Made by a program: the position numbers and the translations under genes. This document shows, piece after piece, positions 53,250 through 64,000 of a stretch of 64,000 bases of DNA. The notes under the pieces were generated by a model that had not been told where the DNA came from, did not search any database, and was given only the letters and a program-made list of their open reading frames with translations. Where the stretch lies: the NCBI GenBank assembly GCA_037178625.1, contig CM074143.1, positions 1,860,001-1,924,000 of the forward strand, in the 5' to 3' direction. Each line of letters starts with the position of its first letter. Position 1 is the stretch's first letter. Source of the stretch: Skeletonema tropicum. Taxonomy: Eukaryota; Bacillariophyta; Thalassiosirophyceae; Thalassiosirales; Thalassiosiraceae.

Positions 53250-54955
53250 AGGCGTCAATCACGCCTCGCTGTTTCACTTCAACGCCGCCATGGGCCTCTC
53301 TAGAGAGACATTAATAACAATCACGAGCTACCATATCCACCTCTATCCCTTCTCTAACAGCTCATGATGCATTCGGAGTGCGGTCGTCGTTTGGTTTAAT
53401 TCATTTCGCCCGAAATTGGCAGCAAACGGCTGCGGCACGGCCGAATGTGGAATATCGTGCTACCGCTTCTTTTTCGATGTCGATGGTTATTCGTCTTCTG
53501 TTGCTCTCCATCGACTCGACAATTATCGAAGAGTTACTATCAACTCACTGTTGATTCGGGAGGTGCGAGTTATTGCCAAATATATTCTCATACAAGTCAA
53601 TACACTGGTTGAAATTGCCGGGCGTGTGTGTGTGGTGTTAATTATTATTTAGGGATGATATCCAACTCGGAATGAAAAGAGGACTCCACAATGCCTTCGT
53701 TCAGAGGTCAGAGGACCTTGACAAATCTCTGTGAACATAGAAAGCTTCAGCTGCTCATAGCCACACATCATGACAGTTTATGTTACCATCGAGATCAATG
53801 AATGTGTTGCATCAAGTGATCTTTAGCAGAAATGTGCAGCTGAGTCTACTCTACCGAAGATATTGAGGACACCGAGAGCGTTTATTGAATGATCTGCCTT
53901 GGTGATACACGCTCCGACCGCTCGTCAAGTTGGACGTTCCATGATCCCCTTCATCCTGCATCATGATATGTTTTCTCTGGGATGTTTTTGTGGCTAATAG
54001 ATGAAGTGATTGATCGAGCTCATCATGAATGTCTTTTCTCGAAAGTAGAATGAGATTCGAACATAATTAATTGGAAATGAATACTGAAATGTAAACAAAA
54101 AAATCAACAAAAAGGAATGCACAGAGATTATCAAACAGCGGTGCTGCAAGACGGGTAGATTAGATAGAAGCGATGCTAACAGCCTCGTAGCTGATATGAG
54201 AGGTTACACTGCGCTCCAGAGATGTTACGACTCCTCAGCGCGAGACGAAAGTCTGTCGCTTCTTGATCATCTCCTTATCTCCAAGTCCAAGGAAGAAGTG
54301 ATTCGCGAAAAATGATAATCGTATCGATCTGCTGCATGCAATCCAAGAATGGTATCTATGATATCGCAGAGAATGTTTATTTGACATATGGACGAGGAGA
54401 AATCGACTGCAGAGTAGATCTACAATATTTTTCCTAGTTTGTACCACAGCTCACGACTATAACTGCTCACAATATTTCCACAATGACATTTCTATCCAAA
54501 CCTCATATCTCAACTTGCCTTGTGCACAGAACACTTCTCCTTATCACGAAGACTGCAGCTCCTCTCTTTTTCTGCCTCAGTAAGTGCTTGGAAATTGTAC
54601 TCTCCTTTTGTTTTTAGGTTCTAACCATCTGATCCGACAAGCGAGCCCTCTCTGGATCTGGTAAGGATTCTTCAATATTCTCAGAGAATTGATTTCATGA
54701 TATGTTAGTCTCAAAGAGACCATGGGGGCTTACCTCGCCTCTGTACGAAGGATAAGACCTCTGATATACTTGTTATGAATCCCCATATGAGATCAATTTG
54801 CAATGTTGTTTTCAATTGATGCAAAGTTTTCGTTCGGAATGTCGCATTTGGCTGAAGACTGAAGACTGGAGATTGAGAACCTCATCTTCATATCTGATGC
54901 TAATTGGCAAGATGTGAGTGACAGTATACAACAGTCACTTCCCTTTCTCACATTA
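53250..54955. other. intergenic, no supported gene
   Basis: ATG 54483 opens a short hydrophobic frame (MTFLSKPHISTCL) with a possible splice donor CTCAGTAAGT near 54577, but no following exon could be identified. 53416-53652 is an ORF without motifs. Confidence 0.3.
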
Positions 54956-55985
54956 TCATATCATTGGCTGAAAAGGACCATCACTGCCATTTGAATCTAA
55001 TGGAGATATATTCCAAGCATCCTCCCGAAACTCCTCGTGTATCAAGCATGTCATTTCTTCACATTTCAATTCGTATGTTCTCCACATTCCACTATCAAAT
55101 ATATCATTGTCAATGTTGAAAGATGAAGAGAAAGGGTGGTCCATCGCCATAGTACTTCTACTACCCATCCTACGCCCCGCATCTACTAATGAAAAGGTAG
55201 GAAGTCGATTCAAATATCGGAACAGTTGCCCAAGCCCAACCGTTCCATCTTCAATAAGTCGAACACAAACAGGATCCTTCACGCTAATTATAGATGTAGC
55301 CTTGCAGATTGTTTGACCATGTACGTGAATATGAACAATTCTATCCCATATTGCTGCATTGTCACTCGTATTGTTGTTGTCATTGTTGTTGTTGTTGATT
55401 TCACCAATGAAGGATGATGATCCATCATCCCCATTATTAGTATCATTCAATGACGATGATCTCCTCTCACAGAAATCAATGTGCACATGTACAGGAGCAT
55501 CGTAATAACTCGAAAAAATCCGTTGCAAGTTCCCATTACTCGTGAGAGCAATCCGTTCCATGGGGGTGAAGTCGCAATTGAACCGTGTGTTGAGTTCCCC
55601 TCCCTCTTTGGTTACTAGACCGTCGATTACTTGAGACGACGATGGTGATGATGGATTGTTGTTGTTGTTCGAAGTGGTGATTGGTGTGAATTGCAACGAT
55701 GAAGTTGCAGCTTGTGCACTGGCATCGGGTGTTCCGGACATGATGTCGCCCAGCGTGCCAGATCCGACAATATCCATTATTATTTCATCCTTTTCAATGC
55801 CATTATCGTTGGTATTACTTCCATTTGTGGCCGTAGGGTCGTCGTCATCCCCATTTGATAGAATTGACGATATAGATTCTTCGGAGTAAGTGGCATCATC
55901 ATCATCATCCGGCTGGCGGAATGAATATGCCACGGATGATAATGATGCTTGTTCTGTTTTCGATGATGGGCCTACAGTTGCAATC
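54956..55985 (-). CDS. chorismate-lyase-like (UbiC/DUF98 fold) protein, 5' end uncertain
   Basis: The ORF runs to a stop at 54956 and is open upstream to about 56015. The start shown by simple ORF calling is GTG 55933, and no good ATG is present, so the first exon may be missing or lie upstream of a possible acceptor (ATTAG near 56015). The first ~110 residues are acidic and Ser/Asn-rich. The rest has the pattern FTPMERIALTSNGNLQRIFSSYY..PV.V, WDRIVHIHVHGQTICKATSIISV, RLIEDGTVGLGQLFRYLNRLPTFSLVDAGR and MWRTYELKCEEMTCLIHEEF. This fits chorismate pyruvate-lyase-like folds, with an Asn-rich insertion. Catalysis cannot be claimed. A repeat adjoining 55985 may have disturbed the 5' end. Confidence 0.5.
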
Positions 55986-56469
55986 GATGCTATAGTTTGG
56001 TAGATGACCTAATGCCGCCAAGTAGTCAGAGGATGAGACATCAAACACAAGGTAGCCAACTTCAATATCACGAGTTCTCCCCAATAAAGTAAAATTTGGC
56101 CACCAAACCTGATAAGTAGAGCGAAAGGAAATCACTTCTTCATCTTTTATATCTGGATAACATGTACCTCTAGAGAATGAGACCACAACAACCTCTCACT
56201 CTTGTTTCTCCATGTCACTAGTAGCAGCTATCCATAAAGCAACAAAACAGCAGCAGCAGTGTAGGCGACGCCGGCATTGGTAGCAACACAAACAATAAGT
56301 CGTCCAATTGTGCCGCCGCCGCTGCCAAGGACATTGAAAATGGTGCATCTCGAAGTGTGGAAGCACAGTGAGGAAATAGCAGCGAATGATTTGTGATGTA
56401 AAATATAATATTTTACATGGAGGAGCGGTGGAATCACTTTGTTGGTAGCGCCAACATTGTTGCTTTAAT
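55986..56469. other. repeat-derived 5' flank with a perfect palindrome
   Basis: 55986-56025 matches the repeat at 48868-48905. 56396-56418 is ATGTAAAATAT-A-ATATTTTACAT, perfect 11-bp arms. No gene is supported. Confidence 0.5.
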
Positions 56470-57130
56470 TTCAGTGGAGGGATAAGAAGTGAAAGCAACA
56501 AATAGACATGAAGTGGATTGAGCAAGTGCCACAATAGCAATAGAAGCAAGTACATTCACTCTGAGACTTAGAGTGAGAGTGACCACACTTGCATGAGTGA
56601 ATTTCAAGAGAGCGAAGATGAAGATCGCATTGGACTCGCATACTTGGAACTAAAAGCAGTGCCATAAACTAGTTACATCTTTCATAGAAACAATGAGAGA
56701 CATTATTTAACTACACCTCACTCCCCCATCTGTGAAGGCGGAAACGCCGATCCCCGATCATTCCGCTAGAGAGATAGAGAGGCTGCAAATGTGTCAAATG
56801 CTGCAATGGGCTTTGCCTTTGGAGCGCTACTTGGTGTCAGGTGTGACAGGATATGGTAGGCCCTCAACTGCTCGAACAACACGAAGTCTGCACGTCAACA
56901 GGCTGTGCTTGGTCCAAATAGCGGTGGATGAATGGACGGTAGCTGGTCGTGTCGATTGTGGTAAGTATGCCGTGTGTGGTGAAGAGTGTGCTCATAGATG
57001 TAAACGTTGAACTGCTCTTGAGTCACAATGGAAGTAGGAACTACGAAGATGTCAAGTTGGGCAGGAAGATGTGTTGTTAGAAAGATGACTCGAAACGAAA
57101 AATAAAGACATGTCAACAAGAATCTATCGC
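56470..57130 (+). repeat. ~0.6-kb interspersed repeat, copy 2
   Basis: Closest partner is 42813-43450 in the same orientation, with long identical blocks and several small indels. Confidence 0.85.
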
Positions 57131-57399
57131 TATTGACATCAAATTCTTTGGGGAAATATGGGCGGGGGACGTCACACAAGATGCTGACAGGGTTCGAATA
57201 ACCAAGGTACTCCGGCAGGCTACAGTCCCGGGGTCCTCTTCACCCTCCTAAAGGGATCACTAGATCGCCCGCGCGAGTGCAGCTCTCAGCTTCTCTGACT
57301 CTATTACCCTCTTTTCTAATGGAAAATACTTAAGCTCATGGACTCTTTGACGGAGGGTTGACCCGATTCTGTCGACACTGCATGTGTGGAATTGAAGTC

Positions 57400-57700
57400 G
57401 CTGGAGCGATTCCAAGAGACTTGTCTTTGTTTACAGAACCTTGTTGATCGTCACAATTTCTTCCCTCTGTTTTTATGGAGCACACTTTACTCATGGCCTC
57501 TTTGATCGACTGATAATCTGACTCTGTCGACACTGCCTGTGGAATAGTGCTCGTTGGAGCGATTCCCTGAGAAAGCAAGTAGTAGATGGACTTGTACTCA
57601 TTTTGTTGCTGCTTACTTTCTCTCCTCGCTAGTTCTTTCGTCGTATGCCGCTCTAGCTGTTGTTGATATTGATGCTGCTCATCATTGTGACTCTGCTCAT
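57400..57700 (-). pseudogene. Gln-rich protein fragment
   Basis: The minus strand is open through DEQHQYQQQLERHTTKELARRESKQQQ (split here for length), then NEYKSIYYLLSQGIAPTSTI and SIKEAMSKVCSIKTEGRNCDD. It contains an imperfect internal tandem duplication of ~115 bp at the DNA level. The same fragment is in the second duplication copy. Not recognised. Confidence 0.3.
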
Positions 57701-57938
57701 CATGACACTTACTGCTCTTTCTCCACTTTTGTCTCTAAATCATCCTCACGCTTCATCTCATAAATAAATACAAAGTTAAACCACTTGACGTCCTTCCTCC
57801 TCATCATCATCATCTTGCATCATCATCAGCTGCAATATCTACACCAGCTCCATTGCAGTCCGCCCACTATCATCCAGAAACCACAAACTCTCCGGATAAC
57901 ATCATTGAAACTCATCATCTACCGCCACAATCGTCGCC

Positions 57939-58098
57939 ATGGAAGCAGAAGACTGCAAATCCTTCTCTTGTGCTGCATTCGGATATGCGTCAAGTATTTT
58001 TAGCGTGACGTTAGTGGAGCAGTTGTTGTGTGGTGCGGCGAGGGGCATTGAGAAGGGTAGGCGGCTTGGCTGGATGTCATCAATTGTTACGCCTATGG
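57939..58098 (+). CDS. possible first exon of an unrecognised gene
   Basis: ATG in a good context (CGCCATGG) opens MEAEDCKSFSCAAFGYASSIFS...LVEQLLCGAARGIEKGRRLGWMSSIVTPM. The coding stretch ends at a canonical donor GTATGT (58099). It follows a region that could be a 5' UTR. The next exon is not identifiable. In the duplicated copy (62934-) the donor is altered. Confidence 0.35.
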
Positions 58099-59056
58099 TA
58101 TGTATCGTCTTAGTGATAAATCTCAGTCGAGAAAAGTAAAGTCAAGAGTAGAATCATTGGCGGCGAAGTCATGTGTGTCATTTTTGTCGGAGGGAAGTTT
58201 CACTCTGCTGCACTCTAGAGAGCTTGCACTCTCGATACTCTTTGCCGCAGACAATGAACGCAACAAGTAGAGACGAGGAAGATATGATCGAGTGATGTGT
58301 ATTGGAACTGAGCGTGACGCACACACTTGTTGAGTGGATATCAAGAGGGATAGCATAAGATCAAGCTAGCAGTGGAATTGGACTTATTATTTACATCTGA
58401 CAAACATGAGACACATTATCTAAAGACTCATTCCTACGACCGATGGAGACGAAAACGTCAATTCCCAATCATCCCGTCTCTCCATCTCTAGAAAAAGGCA
58501 GCAAATAATGTGCCATAAGACACGCGACGGCGATGGTCGCAACTTGAGAGAAGGCCCTGCTCGACTGCTCAAACTAAACTTGCCGTCTTGTTTCTGCCCT
58601 GCTAGTAAAGGCCTTCCGTCAAGAGTCTCTGCTTGGTCCGAGTTGCGGTGGATGTATAGACGCTGGATGTGTAGCTTGCGATACGCCTTGCGAAGAGAGT
58701 GCCTCTACATGAACTACAAAGCACTGTTTTTAGAAATAGGAAACAAAACAAAGATTCATTAGAGATACAAAATACAAAGAGACAGCAAACAAACAAACAA
58801 AACAAAGATTTAAAAATGTTGGTGGGGTGCTTTTCAACGAGATCGAACGGTAGTTTAGCGACGGATTTATGGTCTAGCAAACCCTAAAGGAACTGTGCCA
58901 ATCTTTCCCTGAGGAGGACGGACACTCTGTTTAAGCCTGTCAGCACCTTCGAAGGCCGCCGTGACCAACCTTGGAAACCGACCGTTACTATCTCTCTCGG
59001 AACCCCAAATCGAGTACACCCGAAGGCGCAAAGAAAAGCTGGGCCAATTTAATTAA

Positions 59057-59234
59057 TCGCCGGCTAACCTCGGCGATGGGCCTTATTTGTATAGCACCGG
59101 CTTTGCCTCGGTGCTGGGACTGAGCCCTGGGCCAATTTGTATAGCACCGGCTTCCACGGTGCTGGGCCAATTTGTATAGCACCGGCTTCCACGGTGCTGG
59201 GCCAACTTATATAGCGCCGGCTTTCCTCGGCGCT
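59057..59234. repeat. array of five tandem stem-loops with compensatory stem changes
   Basis: Hairpins at 59057-59076 (TCGCCG/CGGCGA), 59093-59115, 59143-59163 and 59178-59198 (AGCACCG/CGGTGCT), and 59213-59234 (AGCGCCG/CGGCGCT). Loops are GCT-rich, 7-9 nt, of the form GCT(T)..CC(A/T). Linkers are GGGCCAATTTGTAT-like and spacing is 35-50 bp. Confidence 0.85.
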
Positions 59235-60529
59235 GAATGAAGTTGTTGCTCGATCAGCCATCAAAACCGGACGGGGGATCATGAATTGGTTGTTACTCAC
59301 CTGTAATCATCGGACATCGGCTGCAGTCATTAGCGGCGGAGCCTGCTTCAAGGTGGCGGCGATGCTTGTGGGTGAACGCTGTTGGGAGGCAGCGGTAGTA
59401 TAGCAAGCGGCTTGCGAGCGAAGAGCGGAGAATCGGCCGACATGGTGGTTTGGTAGTGAATGATGTTGACAGTTTGCTCGATGAAAAATTATGAGCACAG
59501 CAAGCAGCGGCATGAGGCTTGCAACAGCAATTTGCCATCCATGATTGAATGAATGGCTGTGAGAGATGCTCACGATGCTGTCTGTCGGCATGATTGAATG
59601 AATGGCTCTCGGTGCTTTTGGTCGGCATGATTGAATTAACGTTGCGATGGTCGGCATGATTGATTTTTTGTGAGCGATTTTGGTGGACACTTCGAGTACC
59701 GAGTGATGTTGAAGTTGAAACACACACATTTTCGCATCAAGCAGAAGTATAAGTATACACACGAAGTACTTAAGTATCTCTTCGTTCCTTCTCTCCAGAT
59801 AAAGTGCTGTCAGGATTATTTCGAACATCAAGAACTTTGACAGACAACAATAAAAAACGCTGCAGCCACCGTTGATATAAGAGGCCGCAGCGTCTGCCAC
59901 AAATTCTGCAACAAACAACAAATCAGCGGTGTTACAAGATTTCCGCGGCCATCAATGACTCATGCAACAAAGGATTGGCATCAGCCATTCATGTGTTATG
60001 CCGTTCCTTCCCTATCTTCATTTTCCTCTTTATTGCTCAGATGGAACACGAGTTTGACAGGCTTGACAATCAAAGGATGTTGGCCGAAACAATACAATGC
60101 TACTGCCGTCTATACTTGTGTCAACACAAGAGTTCCTTCACTTCCCATCCTCAACTCTTTTCAATGATACCAATCACCATGATGCTTATTGTACACGGCA
60201 AGCAATCAAAGCCAAAAGCACACAACCATTTTATCAAATAAGAGGATATCGAACGGTCATAAAAGCTTTAACACGGTCATTTATGTGTTCTTGATCCATG
60301 GCAATCATCTCAAACTTGCTACTTCTATCCATCAGTGAAGTGACCTGCGGAGAAGATTTCGACAGCTTTGAATGTATCACTTTTGCAGCTTTCTTGTAGA
60401 AGGAGATAGTTTGTATCTCGGACTTGATCAAAATGGCACAAATAATTATCCTCTGCAGTTGTGTAGAGTCGTTCTTGTCTCATCACAATACAAATTCAAC
60501 GCAGCGGCAGCGAGCTTCTTCATATTAGT
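59235..60529. other. unassigned, with GGTCGGCATGATTGA tandem units
   Basis: 59588-59660 carries three spaced GGCATGATTGA repeats. The minus strand has overlapping frames (59293-59727, 59307-59921) with NHAD/IMPT repeats and a possible donor (CAGGTGAG near 59297), but no start or domain supports a gene. Confidence 0.35.
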
Positions 60530-60690
60530 ATCAGACCTTAAAGAGCGAAAGGCCGAGCAAAAGAAAGGAAGAAGGCGGGTAAAGTGCAATAATGTATCGT
60601 ATTGTAGGCAGGGGCCAAAATAAAAGTCAACAGGAGCAAAAGAACAACACCAGGGATTCCAATGTGGTCCCCCACCGTAGTACTAACCTG
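60530..60690 (-). repeat. 5S-linked repeat, copy 3, with 5S 3' half
   Basis: The minus strand begins ACTGTCGGGCCAGGTTAGTA, then CTACGGTGGGGGACCACATT and GGAATCCCTGGTGTTGTTCT, then the same TTTTGC...GGCCCC tail as the copy at 39.7 kb. The 5S 5' half is absent: similarity stops at 60698. Confidence 0.8.
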
Positions 60691-60914
60691 GCCCGACAGT
60701 ATCTTTTTCGAATTTGAAAAACAGTCAAGAAGACTCAAAAGATGTTGAGCCAGTACTAATTCCTACGTGGAATCTCTACGAGCACCATCGGCCAAGGCCC
60801 CGGCAGCACGGAGATACCCTAGTAACACTGACAGAGATTGATCAATAGTAGATAAAGTCGTCTTAGGACCACCTGAGACAATAGTACGAAAATAATAACG
60901 ACAGTTTTAGCACG

Positions 60915-62336
60915 ATGGATAAGCCAAACCGCCCGTACCGACGTACACCCCACAACGACAATTATCGCCAATCCGGTGGCCGCCCCCAACCGCACCGAAG
61001 CGGAAGGGGAAGAGGAGGACAAACCCCTACGGGCGGACGGGGGAGTGGACGTGGACGTGGAGAAGGGCCATACGTGTGGGGCATAGATCAGTGGGATGAG
61101 TTGGAGCCTCCCATGGTTAGTCAAATCGATGGAGATAGTGCAGGAAAGAAGGAAGGAGAGGATGCCCCTGAGGAGAAGTTTGTAGGGGAGTTTACGATTG
61201 GGACGAGGGAATCCGAACTCACGTCACAGTCACCACCAAATAAGAAGTCAAGCGAGGTGGAACCAAAGTCAAGTCTATTAACACAACAAAATCCCAAATC
61301 CAAAGCAAGGCGACTGTTCCGTCGATAAGTGTGAATCTACTACTTAAAATGAATAGAAGAGATCAAAGTATCATTGGAACAGTGCCAAACTTGCTTACGA
61401 AAGGGGACAAACTACAAAATAGACATGACAATGATGGTGTTATACGATTCGGATTTCAAAATACTAACACCATCGCCCAACCAAGTGCTCAAATTATCCC
61501 GCAAGAGATAGAAGTTGTCAGAGACCTTGGACTTGACGTATGCGGCTTCGTTGAAATGGAAGTCGGGACGAAGGAATAGTTATTATCACCGCATACAGGG
61601 TATGCCAAGCCACGATTGGAGCAATTGGTCCTCACACAGCGTATATGCAACAGTATACGGCGATGCTAAGGGATGGAAGAGCAAGACCGAATCCACGCCA
61701 GCAGATACTTGATGACCTCCTCACGTTGATACGAGAGAAACGAGAAGCGGGATATCGCCCGATTTTGATGATGGATGCAAATGGAAGTACATTTAGTGAT
61801 GAGAAGTTTCGCACATTCCAACAGGAGGCAATCCTTGCGGACCCGTACTACTACAATAAATTCCAAGAAATGCCACCAACCTATATGAGGGGACCGAATA
61901 GACTCGATTATATCCTTATGGATGAGGGGCTACTTCCGGCGGTGCGTGAATTAGGATATCTGGGTACTCATCAAGCGGTTCATTCTGATCATGCTATGGC
62001 CTGGGTCGACTTTGATGAAAGACTATTGTTTACGGGAAGGATCCATCGACCACCACATTTCGCACACCGACATTTTACGTTACACCAGGAAGACAAAGTT
62101 AGGGAGTTCATGACAGAAGTACGGAAACTCATGTTGGAACATGACATCTCTCGCAAAGTGGTTGCGTTAATGTCATTGTTTGCGGAGAAAGGAGCAACGG
62201 AGGACCTTATAAGGGAATATGATGCACTCGATAAAGCATACACCGACAACATGAGAGCAGCGTTGAAGAAAACAGGACGAAGGAGATATGGATACACCCG
62301 TAGCCCCCGACTTACTGATGCAGGGAGGCGGGTGAA
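60915..62336 (+). pseudogene. decayed non-LTR retrotransposon 5' half (RGG N-terminus and endonuclease)
   Basis: Three coding pieces. 60915-61328 starts with ATG and an RG/GR-rich segment (HRSGRGRGGQTPTGGRGSGR). 61331-61579 holds the endonuclease start (GVIRFGFQNTNTI...LGLDVCGFVEM). From ~61576 comes the endonuclease second half: GIVIITAYRVCQATIGAIGP, RPILMMDANGS, PNRLDYILMD and HSDHAMAWVDF. Stops and a missing ~80-100 residues between the second and third pieces show decay. The sequence ends abruptly at 62336, where the duplicated segment begins, so RT and RNase H are gone. It is complementary in content to the 3' half at 2.7-5.9 kb but not necessarily the same family. Confidence 0.8.
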
Positions 62337-64000
62337 TGACGGAGGGTTGACCCGATTCTGTCGACACTGCATGTGTGGAATTGAAGTCGCTGGAGCGATT
62401 CCAATTCCAAGAGACTTGTCTTTGTTTACAGAACCTTGTTGATCGTCACAATTTCTTCCCTCTGTTTTTATGGAGCACACTTTACTCATGGCCTCTTTGA
62501 TCGACTGATAATCTGACTCTGTCGACACTGCCTGTGGAATAGTGCTCGTTGGAGCGATTCCCTGAGAAAGCAAGTAGTAGATGGACTTGTACTCATCCTG
62601 TTGCTGCTGTTGCTGCTTACTTTCTCTCCTCGCTAGTTCTTTCGACGTATGCCGCTCTAGCTGTTGTTGATATTGATGCTGCTCATCATTGTGACTCTCT
62701 GCTCTTTCTCCACTTTTGTCTCTAAATCATCCTCACGCTTCATCTCATAAATAAATACAAAGTTAAACCATTTGACGTCCTTCCTCCTCCTCCTCATCAT
62801 CATCATCTTGCATCATCATCAGCTGCAATATCTACACCAGCTCCATTGCAGTCCGCCCACTATCATCCAGAACCCACAAACTCTCCGGATAACATCATTG
62901 AAACTCATCATCTACCGCCACAATCGTCGCCATGGAAGCAGAAGACTGCAAATCCTTCTCTTGTGCTGCATTCGGATATGCGTCAAGTATTTTTAGCATG
63001 ACGTTAGTGGAGCAGTTGTTGTGTGGTGCAGCGAGGGGCATTGAGAAGGGTAGGCGGCTTGGCTGGATGTCATCAATTGTTACGCCTATTAGCTATGTAT
63101 CGTCTTAGTGATAAATCTCAGTCGAGAAAAGTAAAGTCAAGAGTAGAATCATTGGCGGCGAAGTCATGTGTGTCATTTTTGTCGGAGGGAAGTTTCACTC
63201 TGCTGCACTCTAGAGAGCTTGCACTCTCGATACTCTTTGCCGCAGACAATGAACGCAACAAGTAGAGACGAGGACGATATGATCGAGTGATGTGTATTGG
63301 AACTGAGCGTGACGCACACACTTGTTGAGTGGATATCAAGAGGGATAGCATAAGATCAAGCTAGCAGTGGAATTGGACTTATTATTTACATCTGACAAAC
63401 ATGAGACACATTATCTAAAGACTCATTCCTACGACCGATGGAGACGAAAACGTCAATTCCCAATCATCCCGTCTCTCCATCTCTAGAAAAAGGCAGCAAA
63501 TAATGTGCCATAAGACACGCGACGGCGATGGTCGCAACTTGAGAGAAGGCCCTGCTCGACTGCTCAAACTAAACTTGCCGTCTTGTTTCTGCACTGCTAG
63601 TAAAGGCCTTCCGTCAAGAGTCTCTGCTTGGTCCGAGTTGCGGTGGATGTATAGACGCTGGATGTGTAGCTTGCGATACGCCTTGCGAAGAGAGTGCCTC
63701 TACATGAACTACAAAGCACTGTTTTTAGAAATAGGAAACAAAACAAAGATTCATTAGAGATACAAAATACAAAGAGACAGCAAACAAACAAACAAAACAA
63801 AGATTTAAAAATGTTGGTGGGGTGCTTTTCAACGAGATCGAACGGTAGTTTAGCGACGGATTTATGGTCTAGCAAACCCTAAAGGAACTGTGCCAATCTT
63901 TCCCTGAGGAGGACGGACACTCTGTTTAAGCCTGTCAGCACCTTCGAAGGCCGCCGTGACCAACCTTGGAAACCGACCGTTACTATCTCTCTCGGAACCC
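62337..64000 (+). repeat. direct duplication unit, copy 2, running off the window
   Basis: Collinear with 57348-59005. It differs by extra Gln codons on the minus strand (KQQQQQQDE), loss of one short direct repeat near 62695, and a changed splice-donor region (CCTATTAGCTATGTATC in place of CCTATGGTATGTATC) near 63089. The diverged ~0.6-kb repeat lies at 63265-63775. Confidence 0.95.

Larger units (their letters stand above)
57348..59005 (+). repeat. direct duplication unit, copy 1 (partner 62337-64000)
   Basis: Begins TGACGGAGGGTTGACCCGAT and stays collinear with the second copy to the window end, with few substitutions and indels (offset 4989 to 4995). It contains a minus-strand Gln-rich coding-like stretch (57400-57700), a + strand exon-like ORF (57939) and a diverged copy of the ~0.6-kb repeat (58270-58780). 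Confidence 0.95.

Noticed and set aside
58988..59300. Minus-strand ORFs through the hairpin array
   Set aside because: Repetitive translation of tandem stem-loops (CYTNWPR repeats) without a start or conserved protein; the structural reading explains it better.
57348..64000. The direct duplication as LTRs of an LTR retrotransposon
   Set aside because: No TG...CA ends, no primer-binding site or gag-pol between the copies; the interior is a non-LTR fragment and hairpins.

Overview
This window looks like nuclear DNA of a centric diatom, probably a Thalassiosirales relative such as Thalassiosira, Cyclotella or Skeletonema. The assignment is inference. It rests on compact genes with short GT-AG introns (83-162 bp), a signal peptide with a TAF-Q plastid-type motif, Asn/Ser-rich low complexity, diatom-style leucine-rich repeat families and a bacterial-type catalase-peroxidase. 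No tRNA or CRISPR array was recognised.

Layout. (1) 1-12.5 kb is mobile-element territory. It holds an OTU-like fragment, two uncharacterised minus-strand ORFs, a + strand non-LTR retrotransposon lacking its 5' half (end of RT, RNase H, zinc-knuckle-like motif), and a minus-strand LINE that keeps ORF1 and the endonuclease but not the RT. The LINE's ORF1 and ORF2 overlap as TAATG. (2) 12.6-37.7 kb is the gene-dense core: an MFS transporter, KatG, two kinds of leucine-rich repeat protein, an ankyrin protein, a spliced plastid-type Cys-rich protein, a secreted coiled-coil protein, a fucosyltransferase-like membrane protein, a CobW GTPase fused to a Nudix-like region, a large Ser-rich membrane protein and a small secreted cationic Cys-rich protein with one intron. 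Pieces of the katG and ankyrin 5' regions are duplicated around the LRR genes. (3) 37.7-49.9 kb is repeat-rich and includes a 5S rRNA gene or 5S-derived repeat split by a MITE-like element. It also has a three-exon gene of unknown function whose 3' end is frameshifted and tandemly duplicated. (4) 49.9-56 kb has an EDR2-C (DUF1336) protein, a mitochondrial-type protein with an EF-hand-like motif and an apparent frameshift, and a chorismate-lyase-like protein. (5) 56-64 kb is again repeats: interspersed copies of a ~0.6 kb family, a direct duplication of at least 1.66 kb, five tandem hairpins with compensatory stem changes, a 5S-derived repeat and a decayed retrotransposon 5' half cut by the duplication.

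The housekeeping genes do not form an obvious pathway. Their arrangement (convergent MFS/KatG, divergent short intergenic regions) is ordinary for a compact protist genome. The unusual content is mostly in the repeats: a 5S-linked repeat family, a stop-start coupled LINE, covarying hairpins and promoter-region duplications. Three otherwise plausible genes need a frame change, so uncorrected assembly indels should be considered before calling pseudogenes.
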